A DNA stretch of 64,000 bases from Alkalisalibacterium limincola (lineage in GTDB: Bacteria > Pseudomonadota > Gammaproteobacteria > Xanthomonadales > Xanthomonadaceae): the NCBI RefSeq assembly GCF_008017755.1, contig NZ_VRTS01000009.1, positions 1 to 64,000 of the forward strand, in the 5' to 3' direction. The notes below the pieces were generated by a model, which had not been told where the DNA came from, made no database searches, and worked only from the letters and a program-made list of their open reading frames with translations. Of the stretch, positions 38,927 through 47,527 are shown piece after piece (the first letter of the stretch is position 1; each line of letters begins with the position of its first letter). A program made the position numbers and the translations under genes.

Positions 38927-39604
38927 TCAGCGCGCGAGCATGCGCTGCAGGCGGCTGCCCACGCGCTGGGCATAGTCGCCCACTTCGCCGATCCACTCGA
39001 TGGCCTGGTACATGAAGACCACGTCCACCGGCGGCAGCTCCTTCTCGCGGGCGAAGAGCGCGGCGCGCACCTCGGCCTGCAGCTGGTCGGTGTCATCCTC
39101 GATCGCATCGAGCTGGTCGATCATCTCCTCGACCAGTTCGACCTCCGCGCCCCGGAAACCGGTCTCGAAGAGCTCGTCGAGTTCGTTGACGCTGCGCTCG
39201 GCCTGGTCGACAGCGTCGACACAACGGCGCACCAGCTTCATCAACGCGTCGCCCACCTCGGCCGGAAACGACATGCGGCGGCCGATGACGATGCCGGAGA
39301 CATCCTTTGCGGTGTTCGCGACACGGTCCTGGACCATCAGCAGGTCGAGCAGGTCGGCCCGGGCCACCGGCATCCACAGGTTGTCGGGCAGGTTCAGGCG
39401 CACGTCCTTCTTCAGGTCGTCGGCGGACTGCTCCTTCGCCACGATGCGCGAGCGCGAGGCCTCGACTTCCGCCCAGTCCCCCTTCAGCACCGCCTCAATG
39501 AAGGGCACCAGCTCGCGCGCGCAGGCCGCCGCTTCGCGAAAGTGCTTCTGCAGCGGTCGGACCGGCGAACGGCCGAAGAGATTGGCGACGAAACTGCCTG
39601 CCAT
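38927..39604 (-). CDS. DUF47 / TIGR00153 family phosphate transport regulator
   Basis: This 225-aa all-helical PhoU-like protein has the family start FGRSPVRPLQKHFREA, then EQSADDLKKDVRLNLP and LLMVQDRVANTAKDVSG, and ends WIGEVGDYAQRVGSRLQ. DUF47 proteins are encoded with PiT transporters and are thought to control them. The gene is first in a two-gene unit with pit. A possible Pho box lies upstream at 39639-39656. Confidence 0.93.
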   Translation of the reverse strand: MAGSFVANLFGRSPVRPLQKHFREAAACARELVPFIEAVLKGDWAEVEASRSRIVAKEQSADDLKKDVRLNLPDNLWMPVARADLLDLLMVQDRVANTAKDVSGIVIGRRMSFPAEVGDALMKLVRRCVDAVDQAERSVNELDELFETGFRGAEVELVEEMIDQLDAIEDDTDQLQAEVRAALFAREKELPPVDVVFMYQAIEWIGEVGDYAQRVGSRLQRMLAR

Positions 39605-39638
39605 GATGGCTTTCCCCTGGATGGACTGACCGTGCCGG

Positions 39639-39656
39639 CTGACACGAAGCTGTCAT
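39639..39656 (+). promoter_or_regulatory. Candidate Pho box (PhoB site)
   Basis: CTGACAC-GAAG-CTGTCAT gives two 7-bp repeats at an 11-bp period, close to the PhoB consensus of CTGTCAT repeats with 4-bp spacers. It lies 35 bp upstream of the DUF47 start (minus strand) and about 100 bp upstream of exoD (plus strand); the repeat orientation faces exoD. Confidence 0.4.
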
Positions 39657-39753
39657 TATCGGGGTAAACGCCTGCCATGTCAGCGGTGCAATGATCACGC
39701 CATTGCCGATGCTAAGCGGGCATAAAGGCTACGGCCGCCAACCTGCATCGAAC

Positions 39754-40356
39754 ATGCCTTCCCGAATCACCACCAAGAGTCTGCTGGACGCGATCGCCGA
39801 CACCGCCCCTCCGGGTGGCGTGGCGCTGGGTGAACTGCTCGAGGAGTTCCGCCAGCGCGCGTTCGGCCTCGGCATCCTCGTCGCGTCGCTGCCGCTGTTC
39901 GTGCCCCTGCCCATCGGCACGGGGGCGATATCCGGTCCGCTCATCGGGCTGCTGGGGCTGCAGCTGATGCTGCTGCTGACGAACCCGTGGCTGCCGGGCT
40001 TCGTGGCGCGCCACCGGATCGGCCACGACAGCCTGCAACGCATGCGTACACGGCTCGGGCCGTGGCTGGCACGGCTCGAGCGCGTCAGCCATCCGCGACT
40101 GCAGGGCCTGATCCACCGCGGGCCGGCCAGCATCTTCACCGGCCTGATGCTGGTGGCGGTGGGGATCCTGGCAGCGCTTCCGATTCCCTTCACGAACTAT
40201 CCGTTCGGCCTGCTGCTGGCGTTGTTCGCGATCGCGCTCATCGAGGAGGATGGCGCGCTGATGCTGGTGGCCTGGGTGTTGTCGCTGGTGGCGATCGTGG
40301 CCTCGGTGATGCTGTCCAACGAGCTCTACCAGTTCCTGGTCGGCGTGTTCGGCTGA
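39754..40356 (+). CDS. exoD: ExoD family exopolysaccharide-related membrane protein
   Basis: This 200-aa protein has about four membrane helices and the ExoD pattern: GGVALGELLEEFRQRAFGLG, ASLPLFVPLPIGTGAISG, and FTNYPFGLLLALFAIALIEEDG. ExoD proteins affect exopolysaccharide synthesis and alkaline tolerance by an unknown mechanism. ATG 39754 was chosen; an in-frame ATG at 39709 adds 15 residues without family character. It diverges from the DUF47-pit pair and converges with a GGDEF-EAL gene. Confidence 0.88.
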   Translation: MPSRITTKSLLDAIADTAPPGGVALGELLEEFRQRAFGLGILVASLPLFVPLPIGTGAISGPLIGLLGLQLMLLLTNPWLPGFVARHRIGHDSLQRMRTRLGPWLARLERVSHPRLQGLIHRGPASIFTGLMLVAVGILAALPIPFTNYPFGLLLALFAIALIEEDGALMLVAWVLSLVAIVASVMLSNELYQFLVGVFG

Positions 40357-40378
40357 AGCTGCCGCCAGGGCCCCGGGC

Positions 40379-42490
40379 TCAGGTGCTCAGGCGGCGGGTC
40401 AGCTCGTGGCCGTGCATCGGGCGGCCCAGCCAATAGCCCTGCGCCAGGTCGCAGCCGCGCTCGCGCAGCATCGCGTACTGGCCCTCGTGCTCGACGCCCT
40501 CGGCAATGACGGTGATGCCCAGCGAGTGGGCCATCGCTACGATCGCCGTGGTCAGCGCCAGGTCGTCGGGGTCGCGCAGCATGTCGGCGATGAAGCTGCG
40601 GTCGATCTTGACGCCGTCGACCGGCACGCGGCGCAGGTGGCTGAGCCCGGAGAAGCCGGTGCCGAAGTCGTCCAGCCACACCTTCGGGCCGATCGAGCGG
40701 ATGCGCGCCAGCAGTGCGCTGGCCTGGGCTTCGTCGCCCAGTACCGCGGTTTCGGTGAGCTCCAGGTGCAGGCGCTGCGGTGGCAGGCCCGATGCACTCA
40801 GCACCTCGGCAACCGCCTCGGGCAGGTCGCCGCTGCGCAGTTGCCGTGCGGAAATGTTGACCGACACGAAGGGAGGCTCGCTGCCATCGCCGCGCTGCCA
40901 GCGCGAGGCGTCCTCGCAGGCGCGCTGCAGCGCATGCCTGCCCAGGCGGTCGATGATGCCGCTTTGTTCGGCGATGTCGATGAACACCGACGGGGGGATG
41001 TTGCCCAGCGTCGGATGGGCCCAGCGCAACAGGGCCTCGGCGCCGACCAGGCGCCCATCGGCAAGGGCGTAGACGGGCTGGTAGCACAGGCTGATCTCAC
41101 CCCGCTCCCAGGCGCCGCGCAGGTCGTGCTCGATCTGGACCCGCCGCTCCACCGCCTGGTCCATCGCCCGGCTGTAGAAGCGGTAGCAGTTCTTGCCGGC
41201 CACCTTGGCCTGGTACATCGCGATGTCGCCGTTCTTGAGCAGCATCGCGGCGCTGGTGGCATCGAATGGATACAGGGTGATGCCCACCGAGACGCCGAGG
41301 AAGACATCGCGGTCGTTGATTCGCACCGGGTGCTGGAGGTCGGCGATGATCGAGTCCGCCAGGCGGCTGGACAGGCTGCGCACGTCGTTGGCCTGCACCA
41401 GCGCGACGAACTCGTCGCCTCCGAAGCGGGCCAGCTCGGCCTGGCCGCCGCCGATGCGCACGGCCGCATCGCGCACCCGGGCCGCGAACTGGGTCAGCAC
41501 CATGTCGCCGGCATCGTGCCCCAGCGTGTCGTTGACGCGCTTGAAGTCGTCGAGGTCGATGAACAACAGCGCGAGTTCTCCGCCGGTCGCCTGCAGGGAC
41601 AGGATGCGCTGGTCGAGCAGTTCGCGCAGGGCCAGGCGGTTGGGCAGGCCGGTGAGCGCATCGCCGTAGGCCATGCGCCGGATGTCGCGGTCGTGGCGGG
41701 TGACGCTGTCGCTCATGCGCGCGAAGGCGCGGATGAGATCGCCGAGCTCATCGCTGCGCGCGCTTTCCAGCGAAACCTCCGCGTAGCGCCCCTGCTCGAC
41801 GAACTGCGCCGCCTCGGCCAGCCGCCGTATGGGCCGCACCAGGCCGAGCGACACCAGCAGGGAAAGACCGAGCGCGAGCATCGCCAGCAAACCCAGGAGT
41901 CCAAACAATCCAAGCGCCTGGCGTCGGCTCGCCGCGGCCATGCGCTCGTCCAGCCGCACTTGCGCGGCCGCGCTCTGCTCCCGGAGCGCCGTGAGCGACA
42001 GTCCCACGCGCACGCCACCAAGGCGGTCATTGCCCAGCATCACGGGATGGGTGAAGTCCAGCAGCTGGTCGTCGGACTGCTCGAGCGGCCCCCGCGCCTG
42101 CACCGCCTGCTCGGCGAACCGGTCCTGCATCGGCTGGCCATAGGTGGCGATGGCCCCGGAGCCGTCGTGCAACACCTGGCCGAACTCGTCGAACACCAGG
42201 ACGTAGGCCACGTCGGGCTGGGTGAGGACCGATGCAGCGACCTCGCCGATGCGTTCGAGGTCGAAATAGTAGAGCGAATTGGTGACCGATTCGGAAAGCT
42301 GCAGGGCCAGGGCGGAGCCGCGGCCGCGCAGTCCATCCACCACCAGGTCGTGCATCGATTCGGTGCTCAGCTCGCGGACCTGACCGAAGCTGCTGCGCTG
42401 CTGGGTCCACAGCCCGGCCACGATCAGCCCGGTGAGCACCAGCGCCACTCCGATCACCACCATCAACCGTCCCTGGAGTCCGATCTTCAT
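40379..42490 (-). CDS. Membrane GGDEF-EAL protein (c-di-GMP cyclase/phosphodiesterase) with HAMP
   Basis: This 703-aa protein has a first membrane helix (about 8-28), a periplasmic sensor (about 30-190), a second helix (192-217), HAMP (218-270), a GGDEF domain with intact FGGDEF (356-361) and an EAL domain with EALLRW (485-490), ELTETA and LDDFGTGFS. Both catalytic signatures look complete, so it may make or break c-di-GMP depending on input. No RxxD inhibitory site precedes GGDEF. It starts 2 bp after a PhnD-like periplasmic binding protein, the probable signal receptor. Confidence 0.92.
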   Translation of the reverse strand: MKIGLQGRLMVVIGVALVLTGLIVAGLWTQQRSSFGQVRELSTESMHDLVVDGLRGRGSALALQLSESVTNSLYYFDLERIGEVAASVLTQPDVAYVLVFDEFGQVLHDGSGAIATYGQPMQDRFAEQAVQARGPLEQSDDQLLDFTHPVMLGNDRLGGVRVGLSLTALREQSAAAQVRLDERMAAASRRQALGLFGLLGLLAMLALGLSLLVSLGLVRPIRRLAEAAQFVEQGRYAEVSLESARSDELGDLIRAFARMSDSVTRHDRDIRRMAYGDALTGLPNRLALRELLDQRILSLQATGGELALLFIDLDDFKRVNDTLGHDAGDMVLTQFAARVRDAAVRIGGGQAELARFGGDEFVALVQANDVRSLSSRLADSIIADLQHPVRINDRDVFLGVSVGITLYPFDATSAAMLLKNGDIAMYQAKVAGKNCYRFYSRAMDQAVERRVQIEHDLRGAWERGEISLCYQPVYALADGRLVGAEALLRWAHPTLGNIPPSVFIDIAEQSGIIDRLGRHALQRACEDASRWQRGDGSEPPFVSVNISARQLRSGDLPEAVAEVLSASGLPPQRLHLELTETAVLGDEAQASALLARIRSIGPKVWLDDFGTGFSGLSHLRRVPVDGVKIDRSFIADMLRDPDDLALTTAIVAMAHSLGITVIAEGVEHEGQYAMLRERGCDLAQGYWLGRPMHGHELTRRLST

Positions 42491-42492
42491 CG

Positions 42493-43428
42493 CTACTCCA
42501 TCTCGTCGCGGATGCGCTGAATGCCGGCTCGAAGGGCTTCAAGCTGTTGCCTGATCTCGGCATCGACCTCGATGAAGCGCGTGGTGTCGAAGAAGGCGCG
42601 CAAGGCGGGCCCGGCCTCCGGGTCGTCGGCGGCGGCAAGCAGCAGCTCGCGCAGCCGGCGCTCGACCTGCGGATCGATCCCCTCGCGCACCAGCTCCAGT
42701 CCGCGCGGGACCGGGCCGGACTCGGCGACGATGTGCAGCGAATCCTCCAGCGCCGGCGCACGCACCAGGATCTCCGCCCAGTCCAGGTTGCTGACCGCCC
42801 CGGCATCGACGATGCCCTTCTCGACCCAGGTGGCGATGTTGAACTCGGTGCGCGCGAACACGTAGCCCACGCTGTCGCGCGCCGGCGTGTCCAGCGGCGA
42901 GATCATCACCTCGGGCTGCAGGCCCGCCTCCAGCAGCATCATCGCCGGCACGGTGTAGGCACTGGTCGAGGCCGGACTCTGGAACGCCACCGCCCGGCCG
43001 GCGAGGGAACCCAGGTCGTGCACGTTGGAGTCACGCCGGGCAAGGAAGATCGTGCGGTAGCTGGCCACGCCGGTGCGCTCGGTGGCCAGGAGGACGCGCG
43101 CGTTCGCCCGATCGATGAGCGTGACCGCCATCGCCGGGGTCTCGGTGACCCAGTCCACCCGGCCGCGGCGCAGGTGCGCCTGCATCTGCTGCACGTCGCG
43201 CGCCATGAGGATGCGGCCCTCGCGGATGCCCACGTCGTGGAGCCGGGGCACCAGGTAGTCCAGAAGGGGCTGGAGCTGGTCGTAATGTCGCCTGGGGTCG
43301 TCGCTGATCCGGCCCAGGACCAGGACGTCGCGCTCCTGGGCCAGCGAAACCGCAGGCACGGCCAAGCCGGTCGAGAGGACCATCACCAGCAATAGGCCGG
43401 ACGCGCTGCCGGCAAACCTCGACCACAT
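42493..43428 (-). CDS. PhnD-like periplasmic substrate-binding protein
   Basis: This 311-aa protein has a signal peptide (MWSRFAGSASGLLLVMVLSTGLAV, cleavage near SLAQ). The fold is that of phosphate/phosphonate-type binding proteins: LGRISDDPRRHYDQLQPLLDYL, LRRGRVDWVTETPAMAVTL, FLARRDSNVHDLGSLAGRAVAF and VFARTEFNIATWVEKGIVDAG. There is no ABC permease or ATPase nearby; the next gene is a GGDEF-EAL protein 2 bp away. ATG 43428 has a strong AGGAG; a GTG at 43494 overlapping trmJ (GTGA) would add 22 residues. Confidence 0.85.
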   Translation of the reverse strand: MWSRFAGSASGLLLVMVLSTGLAVPAVSLAQERDVLVLGRISDDPRRHYDQLQPLLDYLVPRLHDVGIREGRILMARDVQQMQAHLRRGRVDWVTETPAMAVTLIDRANARVLLATERTGVASYRTIFLARRDSNVHDLGSLAGRAVAFQSPASTSAYTVPAMMLLEAGLQPEVMISPLDTPARDSVGYVFARTEFNIATWVEKGIVDAGAVSNLDWAEILVRAPALEDSLHIVAESGPVPRGLELVREGIDPQVERRLRELLLAAADDPEAGPALRAFFDTTRFIEVDAEIRQQLEALRAGIQRIRDEME

Positions 43429-43490
43429 ACTCGCTCCTGCGACGGCGCGACCGCCCCCCTGGCCGCCTCCATCCGGCGAGCCTACCCGAT

Positions 43491-44279
43491 TCACCCGGGG
43501 CGGTGAATGCCGGCGAGGCGCGCGATGCGCTGCATGTCGGCCAGGATGCCCCGGATGATGCGGACCTCACGCTCGTCCGGGGACGCGCGCAGGAACAGCC
43601 GCCTGAGGCGACGCATCACCGTGGCGGGCGAACGGCCCTTGTGGAAATCGATGTCGTCCAGCGTCCGCAGCAGGTGGTCGAACATGCCCTCGAGCTCGGC
43701 GTGGGTGGCCGGGGGGGCCGCGCGCTCGATCCCGGCAGCGTGGCTGCCCGGCGGCGCGGCCACCGGCGCGGCACGGAGAGCGCCGCCCTGCGCCTCCAGG
43801 GCCGCCAGGCGCAGCTCGTAGGCCAGCACCTGCACCGAGGCCGCCAGGTTTAGCGAACTGAACTCCGCCACCGAGGGAATGTGCACCGCGGCCTGGCACA
43901 ACTGCAGCTCGTCGTTGCTCAGGCCGGTGCGCTCGCGCCCGAACAGGAGCGCCACCGGCCCCTCCAGGCTGGCCTGGTGCAGTTGCAGGGCCGCCGCGCG
44001 CGGGCTGAGCTCGGGCATCGGCACGCTGCGGCTGCGGGCGGTGCAGCCCATGACCAGCCGACAGTCGGCCACGGCCGAGGCCACGTCGGCGTGGATGCTG
44101 GCCGAAGCCAGCAACCCGTCGGCCCCGGCAGCCAGGGCCGTGGCCTCCGGGTGGGGCATCTGGGCTTCCGGTGCGACCAGGGCCAGTTCGCACAGCCCCA
44201 TCGTTCGCATCGCGCGCGCCGCCGAGCCGATGTTGCCGGGGTGCTGGGTGCCGACCAGGACGATTCGCAGCTGCGACAT
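43491..44279 (-). CDS. trmJ: tRNA (cytidine/uridine-2'-O-)-methyltransferase TrmJ
   Basis: This 262-aa SPOUT enzyme methylates the ribose at position 32 of tRNA. It begins with [24 protein letters not shown], the TrmH-family SAM-site region, followed by [14 protein letters not shown] and [24 protein letters not shown], the knot motifs. A C-terminal helical extension ([22 protein letters not shown]) is typical of TrmJ. It diverges from suhB, a common pairing in gammaproteobacteria. Its stop overlaps a GTG of the PhnD-like gene. Confidence 0.95.
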   Translation of the reverse strand: MSQLRIVLVGTQHPGNIGSAARAMRTMGLCELALVAPEAQMPHPEATALAAGADGLLASASIHADVASAVADCRLVMGCTARSRSVPMPELSPRAAALQLHQASLEGPVALLFGRERTGLSNDELQLCQAAVHIPSVAEFSSLNLAASVQVLAYELRLAALEAQGGALRAAPVAAPPGSHAAGIERAAPPATHAELEGMFDHLLRTLDDIDFHKGRSPATVMRRLRRLFLRASPDEREVRIIRGILADMQRIARLAGIHRPG

Positions 44280-44324
44280 GAATAACCTCGACGCTTCCGG
44301 CGAGCCCAGGGGCCCTCCGGCTGT

Positions 44325-44330
44325 TAGACT
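44325..44330 (+). promoter_or_regulatory. -10-like TAGACT
   Basis: TAGACT lies 64 bp before the suhB ATG, in the trmJ-suhB divergent gap. The same hexamer precedes two other genes in the window. Confidence 0.35.
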
Positions 44331-44394
44331 ATGCGGCTGCCGCCAGCGGTGGCAGCCCGTTCTTTATCCCCGCCAAGCGATTGGACAGCCGCGC

Positions 44395-45195
44395 ATGCAA
44401 AAGCCCGCCGTCAACCTCATGGTCAAGGCCGCCCGACTGGGTGGCAACGTGATCCTGCGGCACATGAGCAAGCTCGACAGCCTCAACATCGTCGAGAAGT
44501 CCCGCCAGGACTACGCCAGCGAGGTCGACTCGCTTGCGGAGAAGGAAATCATACGCGAGCTCAAGCGGGCGACGCCCGACTACGCGTTCCTGGCCGAGGA
44601 GAGCGGGCAGAAGGGCAATTCGCGCTACACCTGGGTCATCGACCCGCTCGACGGCACCTCGAACTACCTTCGCGGCCTGCCGCACTTCTGCGTGTCGATC
44701 GCGCTGCTCGAGGACAAGGAGCCGATCCACGGCGTCGTGTTCGACCCGCTGCGCAACGAGTTGTTCACCGCCAGCAAGGGCGCCGGCGCGGTACTCAACG
44801 ACAAGAAGATCCGCGTGGCCGAGCGCAAGGACCTGGAAGGCGCCCTGCTGGTGACCGGCTTCGCGCCGCGCGAGCGCCGGCGCGTCGGCCCCCACCTGGA
44901 AACGCTGCGCGGCCTGCTCGACACCGCCGAGGACATCCGCCGCACCGGTTCGGCGGCCCTGGACCTGGCCTATGTGGCCTGTGGCCGCGCCGACGCCTAC
45001 TTCGAGGCGGGGCTGCAGCCCTGGGACATCGCCGCCGGCGTGCTGCTGGTGCGCGAGGCCGGTGGCACCGTCAGCGACTTCCGCGGCGGCACCGATTTCA
45101 TGCAAAGTGGACGGGTCGTGGCCGGCAACCTGAAGATCGCCGCGGCACTGCAAAAGTCGCTGGTGTCCACGGGGTACACGCGCGCCTTCGACTGA
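44395..45195 (+). CDS. suhB: Inositol-1-monophosphatase / SuhB
   Basis: This 266-aa protein has the Mg-dependent phosphatase motifs EESG (about 67-70), [12 protein letters not shown] (about 83-94) and [17 protein letters not shown] near the C-terminus. SuhB also takes part in rRNA antitermination complexes. The start [17 protein letters not shown] matches the family. The length is normal. It is divergent from trmJ with a 115-bp gap. Confidence 0.95.
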   Translation: MQKPAVNLMVKAARLGGNVILRHMSKLDSLNIVEKSRQDYASEVDSLAEKEIIRELKRATPDYAFLAEESGQKGNSRYTWVIDPLDGTSNYLRGLPHFCVSIALLEDKEPIHGVVFDPLRNELFTASKGAGAVLNDKKIRVAERKDLEGALLVTGFAPRERRRVGPHLETLRGLLDTAEDIRRTGSAALDLAYVACGRADAYFEAGLQPWDIAAGVLLVREAGGTVSDFRGGTDFMQSGRVVAGNLKIAAALQKSLVSTGYTRAFD

Positions 45196-45269
45196 CCGCG
45201 GTGCACGCGCAACCGGCATGACGCTTGCCCGTGCGGTATGGTGCCGCCGGGACCGAAGCAGGACGCCGC

Positions 45270-46520
45270 ATGCACACACCGCTCTGGCTGGCACTCGCCC
45301 TCCTCGCCCCGTCGCCCGAACCCCACGCCGGGCCCGCGCCGGCGATCCAGCGCATCGAGTTCGAAGGCAACCGCGTGACGCGCGAGGTGGTGCTGCTGCG
45401 TGAGCTGGACCTGGCGCCAGGCGACCGCGCCGACCCCGAACGCATCGAGGGCGGGCTGCAGGCGATCCGCGACCTGGGGCTGTTTCGCGAGGTGTCGGCC
45501 GAACAGGTCGAGGCCCCGGGCGGGGTGGTGCTGCGGGTGCGCATGCGCGAGAAGCGCTACCTGCTGGTGCTGCCACGGGTCGATGTCGATGATGAACTCG
45601 ACTACAGCTACGGCGTGCAGCTCAAGCGCGCCAACCTGTTCGGGCTCAACCACAGCATCGACCTGCTGGCCGATACCGGCCGCTACGACGCCGACCGCCT
45701 CCGCCAACGCGAAGACCGGATGCGCCTGACCTGGGATGCCCCGTGGCTGTTCGGAAACTACGGCCTCAACACCAGCGTGGAGCAGTCCGACCGCCTCGCT
45801 CCGGTCGAGGCCGGGGACTATCGCGAGGAGATCCGGCGCGTGCAGGTGCTGGTCACCCGTGATTTCCGCGACAACCGACCGCGTGCGGGCTGGGTCGGGG
45901 GCGCGGGCGTGTTCCATCGCAGCCAGAGCACCCGCGGACCCGATGCCCCGCCAGACGACGGCACGGCCAACGCGCTGGTGGGTTGGGGACGCTACGACGA
46001 CGTGCGCTTCCACAACTACTCCGAGACAGGCCGCAGCCTCGACATCCGCCTGGAACTGGCCCACGAGGGCTGGCTTTCCGACTACGGCTACCGTCGCGTC
46101 GACGCGACCCATGTCGAGCGCCTGGCCATCGGCGAGCGCGAGCACCAGAACCTCAACTTCATCACCTCGGTGGGCTGGATGGGCGGCGGTCCGCGGCGTC
46201 GCGATGCATTCGACCTGGGCGGTGCCTCGCGCCTGCGGGGCTATGACTCGGACTACATCCAGGGCCAGCGCATGGCCTATGCCGGCGTGGAGTACCTGCG
46301 CCCGGTGTTCGGGCACGACTGGTGGCGCCTGCTGGCCGTGGCCGAGGTCGGCGCGACCGGGGGCAGCGTCGAGGACGCGCGCTCGGGGGGGCCCTACGCC
46401 AGCATCGCCCTGGGCACGCGAATCCGCCTGCCGTGGTTCGTCAACGTCGAGCTGGAGTTCGGCGTGGCCCAGCCGCTTCGGGGCGGCGACGGGCCACGGT
46501 TCTTCCTGCGCGGGAACTGA
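45270..46520 (+). CDS. Short BamA/TamA-like outer-membrane protein (one POTRA)
   Basis: This 416-aa protein has a short signal (MHTPLWLALALLAPSPEPHAG) and a single POTRA domain (IQRIEFEGNRVTREVVLLREL; GGLQAIRDLGLFREV). The rest is a 16-strand-like surface-antigen barrel with the conserved RLRGY motif (GGASRLRGYDSDYIQGQ). It is much shorter than BamA (five POTRA) or TamA (three), so it is a minimal Omp85 member with unknown client. It converges with secF. A TATGGT lies 28 bp upstream of the ATG. Confidence 0.82.
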   Translation: MHTPLWLALALLAPSPEPHAGPAPAIQRIEFEGNRVTREVVLLRELDLAPGDRADPERIEGGLQAIRDLGLFREVSAEQVEAPGGVVLRVRMREKRYLLVLPRVDVDDELDYSYGVQLKRANLFGLNHSIDLLADTGRYDADRLRQREDRMRLTWDAPWLFGNYGLNTSVEQSDRLAPVEAGDYREEIRRVQVLVTRDFRDNRPRAGWVGGAGVFHRSQSTRGPDAPPDDGTANALVGWGRYDDVRFHNYSETGRSLDIRLELAHEGWLSDYGYRRVDATHVERLAIGEREHQNLNFITSVGWMGGGPRRRDAFDLGGASRLRGYDSDYIQGQRMAYAGVEYLRPVFGHDWWRLLAVAEVGATGGSVEDARSGGPYASIALGTRIRLPWFVNVELEFGVAQPLRGGDGPRFFLRGN

Positions 46521-46523
46521 AGC

Positions 46524-47503
46524 TTACGGACGCGCGGCGAGCTCCTCGTCGTCGCGGGTCTTGGGCATCAGGTCCTGCTTGCTGACGCCCAGCGTCAACA
46601 GCAGCGGCGTGGCGTAGAAGATCGTGGACAGCGTGCCGACCACGATGCCGACGATGAGCGCCAGCGCGAAGCCCTGCAGGGTCGGGCCGCCGAAGAAGTA
46701 CAGCGCGGTCACCGTCACCAGGGTGGTCAAGGACGTCATGATGGTGCGCGACAGGGTGGTGTTGATCGCCTTGTTGAGCACCTCGACCGGCGTCTTGCCG
46801 CGCGTGGAGCGGAACAGCTCGCGGACCCGGTCGAAGACGACGATCTTGTCGTTCACCGAGTAGCCGTCGACCGCGAGGATCGCCGCCAGCACCGCCAGGT
46901 CGAAGTCCAGGCCCAGGATCGCGAAGACACCCAGGGTGACGATGACGTCGTGCAGTTCGCCGACCACGGTGGCGACGGAAAACTTCCATTCGAAGCGCAT
47001 CGCGATGTAGATCATGATGCCGGTGAGCACCACGAACACCGCGACGATGCCGTTGTAGGCCAGTTCGCGGCCCACCTGTGGCCCGACGAACTCGCTGCGC
47101 TGGACGGTCACCTGGCTGCCGTCGGCGCGCAACGCTTCAAGCACCATGTTGCCGACCGCGGAATTGCGCGCATCCAGCGTCGACTCCGCATCGGTCTCGA
47201 TGCGGCCGCGACCTCCTCGGCCAGGTCCGGCGCGAGGCGGATCGAGAAGTTGGTGGAATCAAAGCGCTGCACCAATGCGCCCCGGATGCCCGCGGCTTCC
47301 AGCGCGCCGACCACGGTGGGCTGCTCGACCGATTCGCCGTAGGTGACCTCGACCAGGGTGCCACCGGTGAAGTCCAGCGCCAGGTTCAGGCCCTTGGTGG
47401 CGATGGCGATGATCGAGCCGATCATCAGGAACACCGCGATCGCCATCGTCACGCGGCGTACCCGCATGAAGTCGACGTTGGAGTTGGGGTTGAAGAATTC
47501 CAT
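46524..47503 (-). CDS. secF: Protein translocase subunit SecF (one apparent frameshift)
   Basis: The corrected protein is about 326 aa. SecF works with SecD and YajC to pull exported proteins through SecYEG using the proton gradient. The start NSNVDFMRVRRVTM, ALDFTGGTLVEVTYG, IMIYIAMRFEWKFSVATVVGELHDV, and VNDKIVVFDRVRE are SecF signatures. The frame breaks near 47201 (one base lost after EEVAAA). The gene is needed for normal export and its two parts join perfectly, so a sequence error is likely. It follows secD by 24 bp. Confidence 0.93.
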
Positions 47504-47527
47504 CGTGGCTAGTGTCCTGTCAGCGCG

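Noticed and set aside
40406-42520. Long + strand open frame (704 aa) opposite the GGDEF-EAL gene
   Set aside because: It is the antisense shadow of a well-supported gene, with no domain motif or ribosome-binding site.
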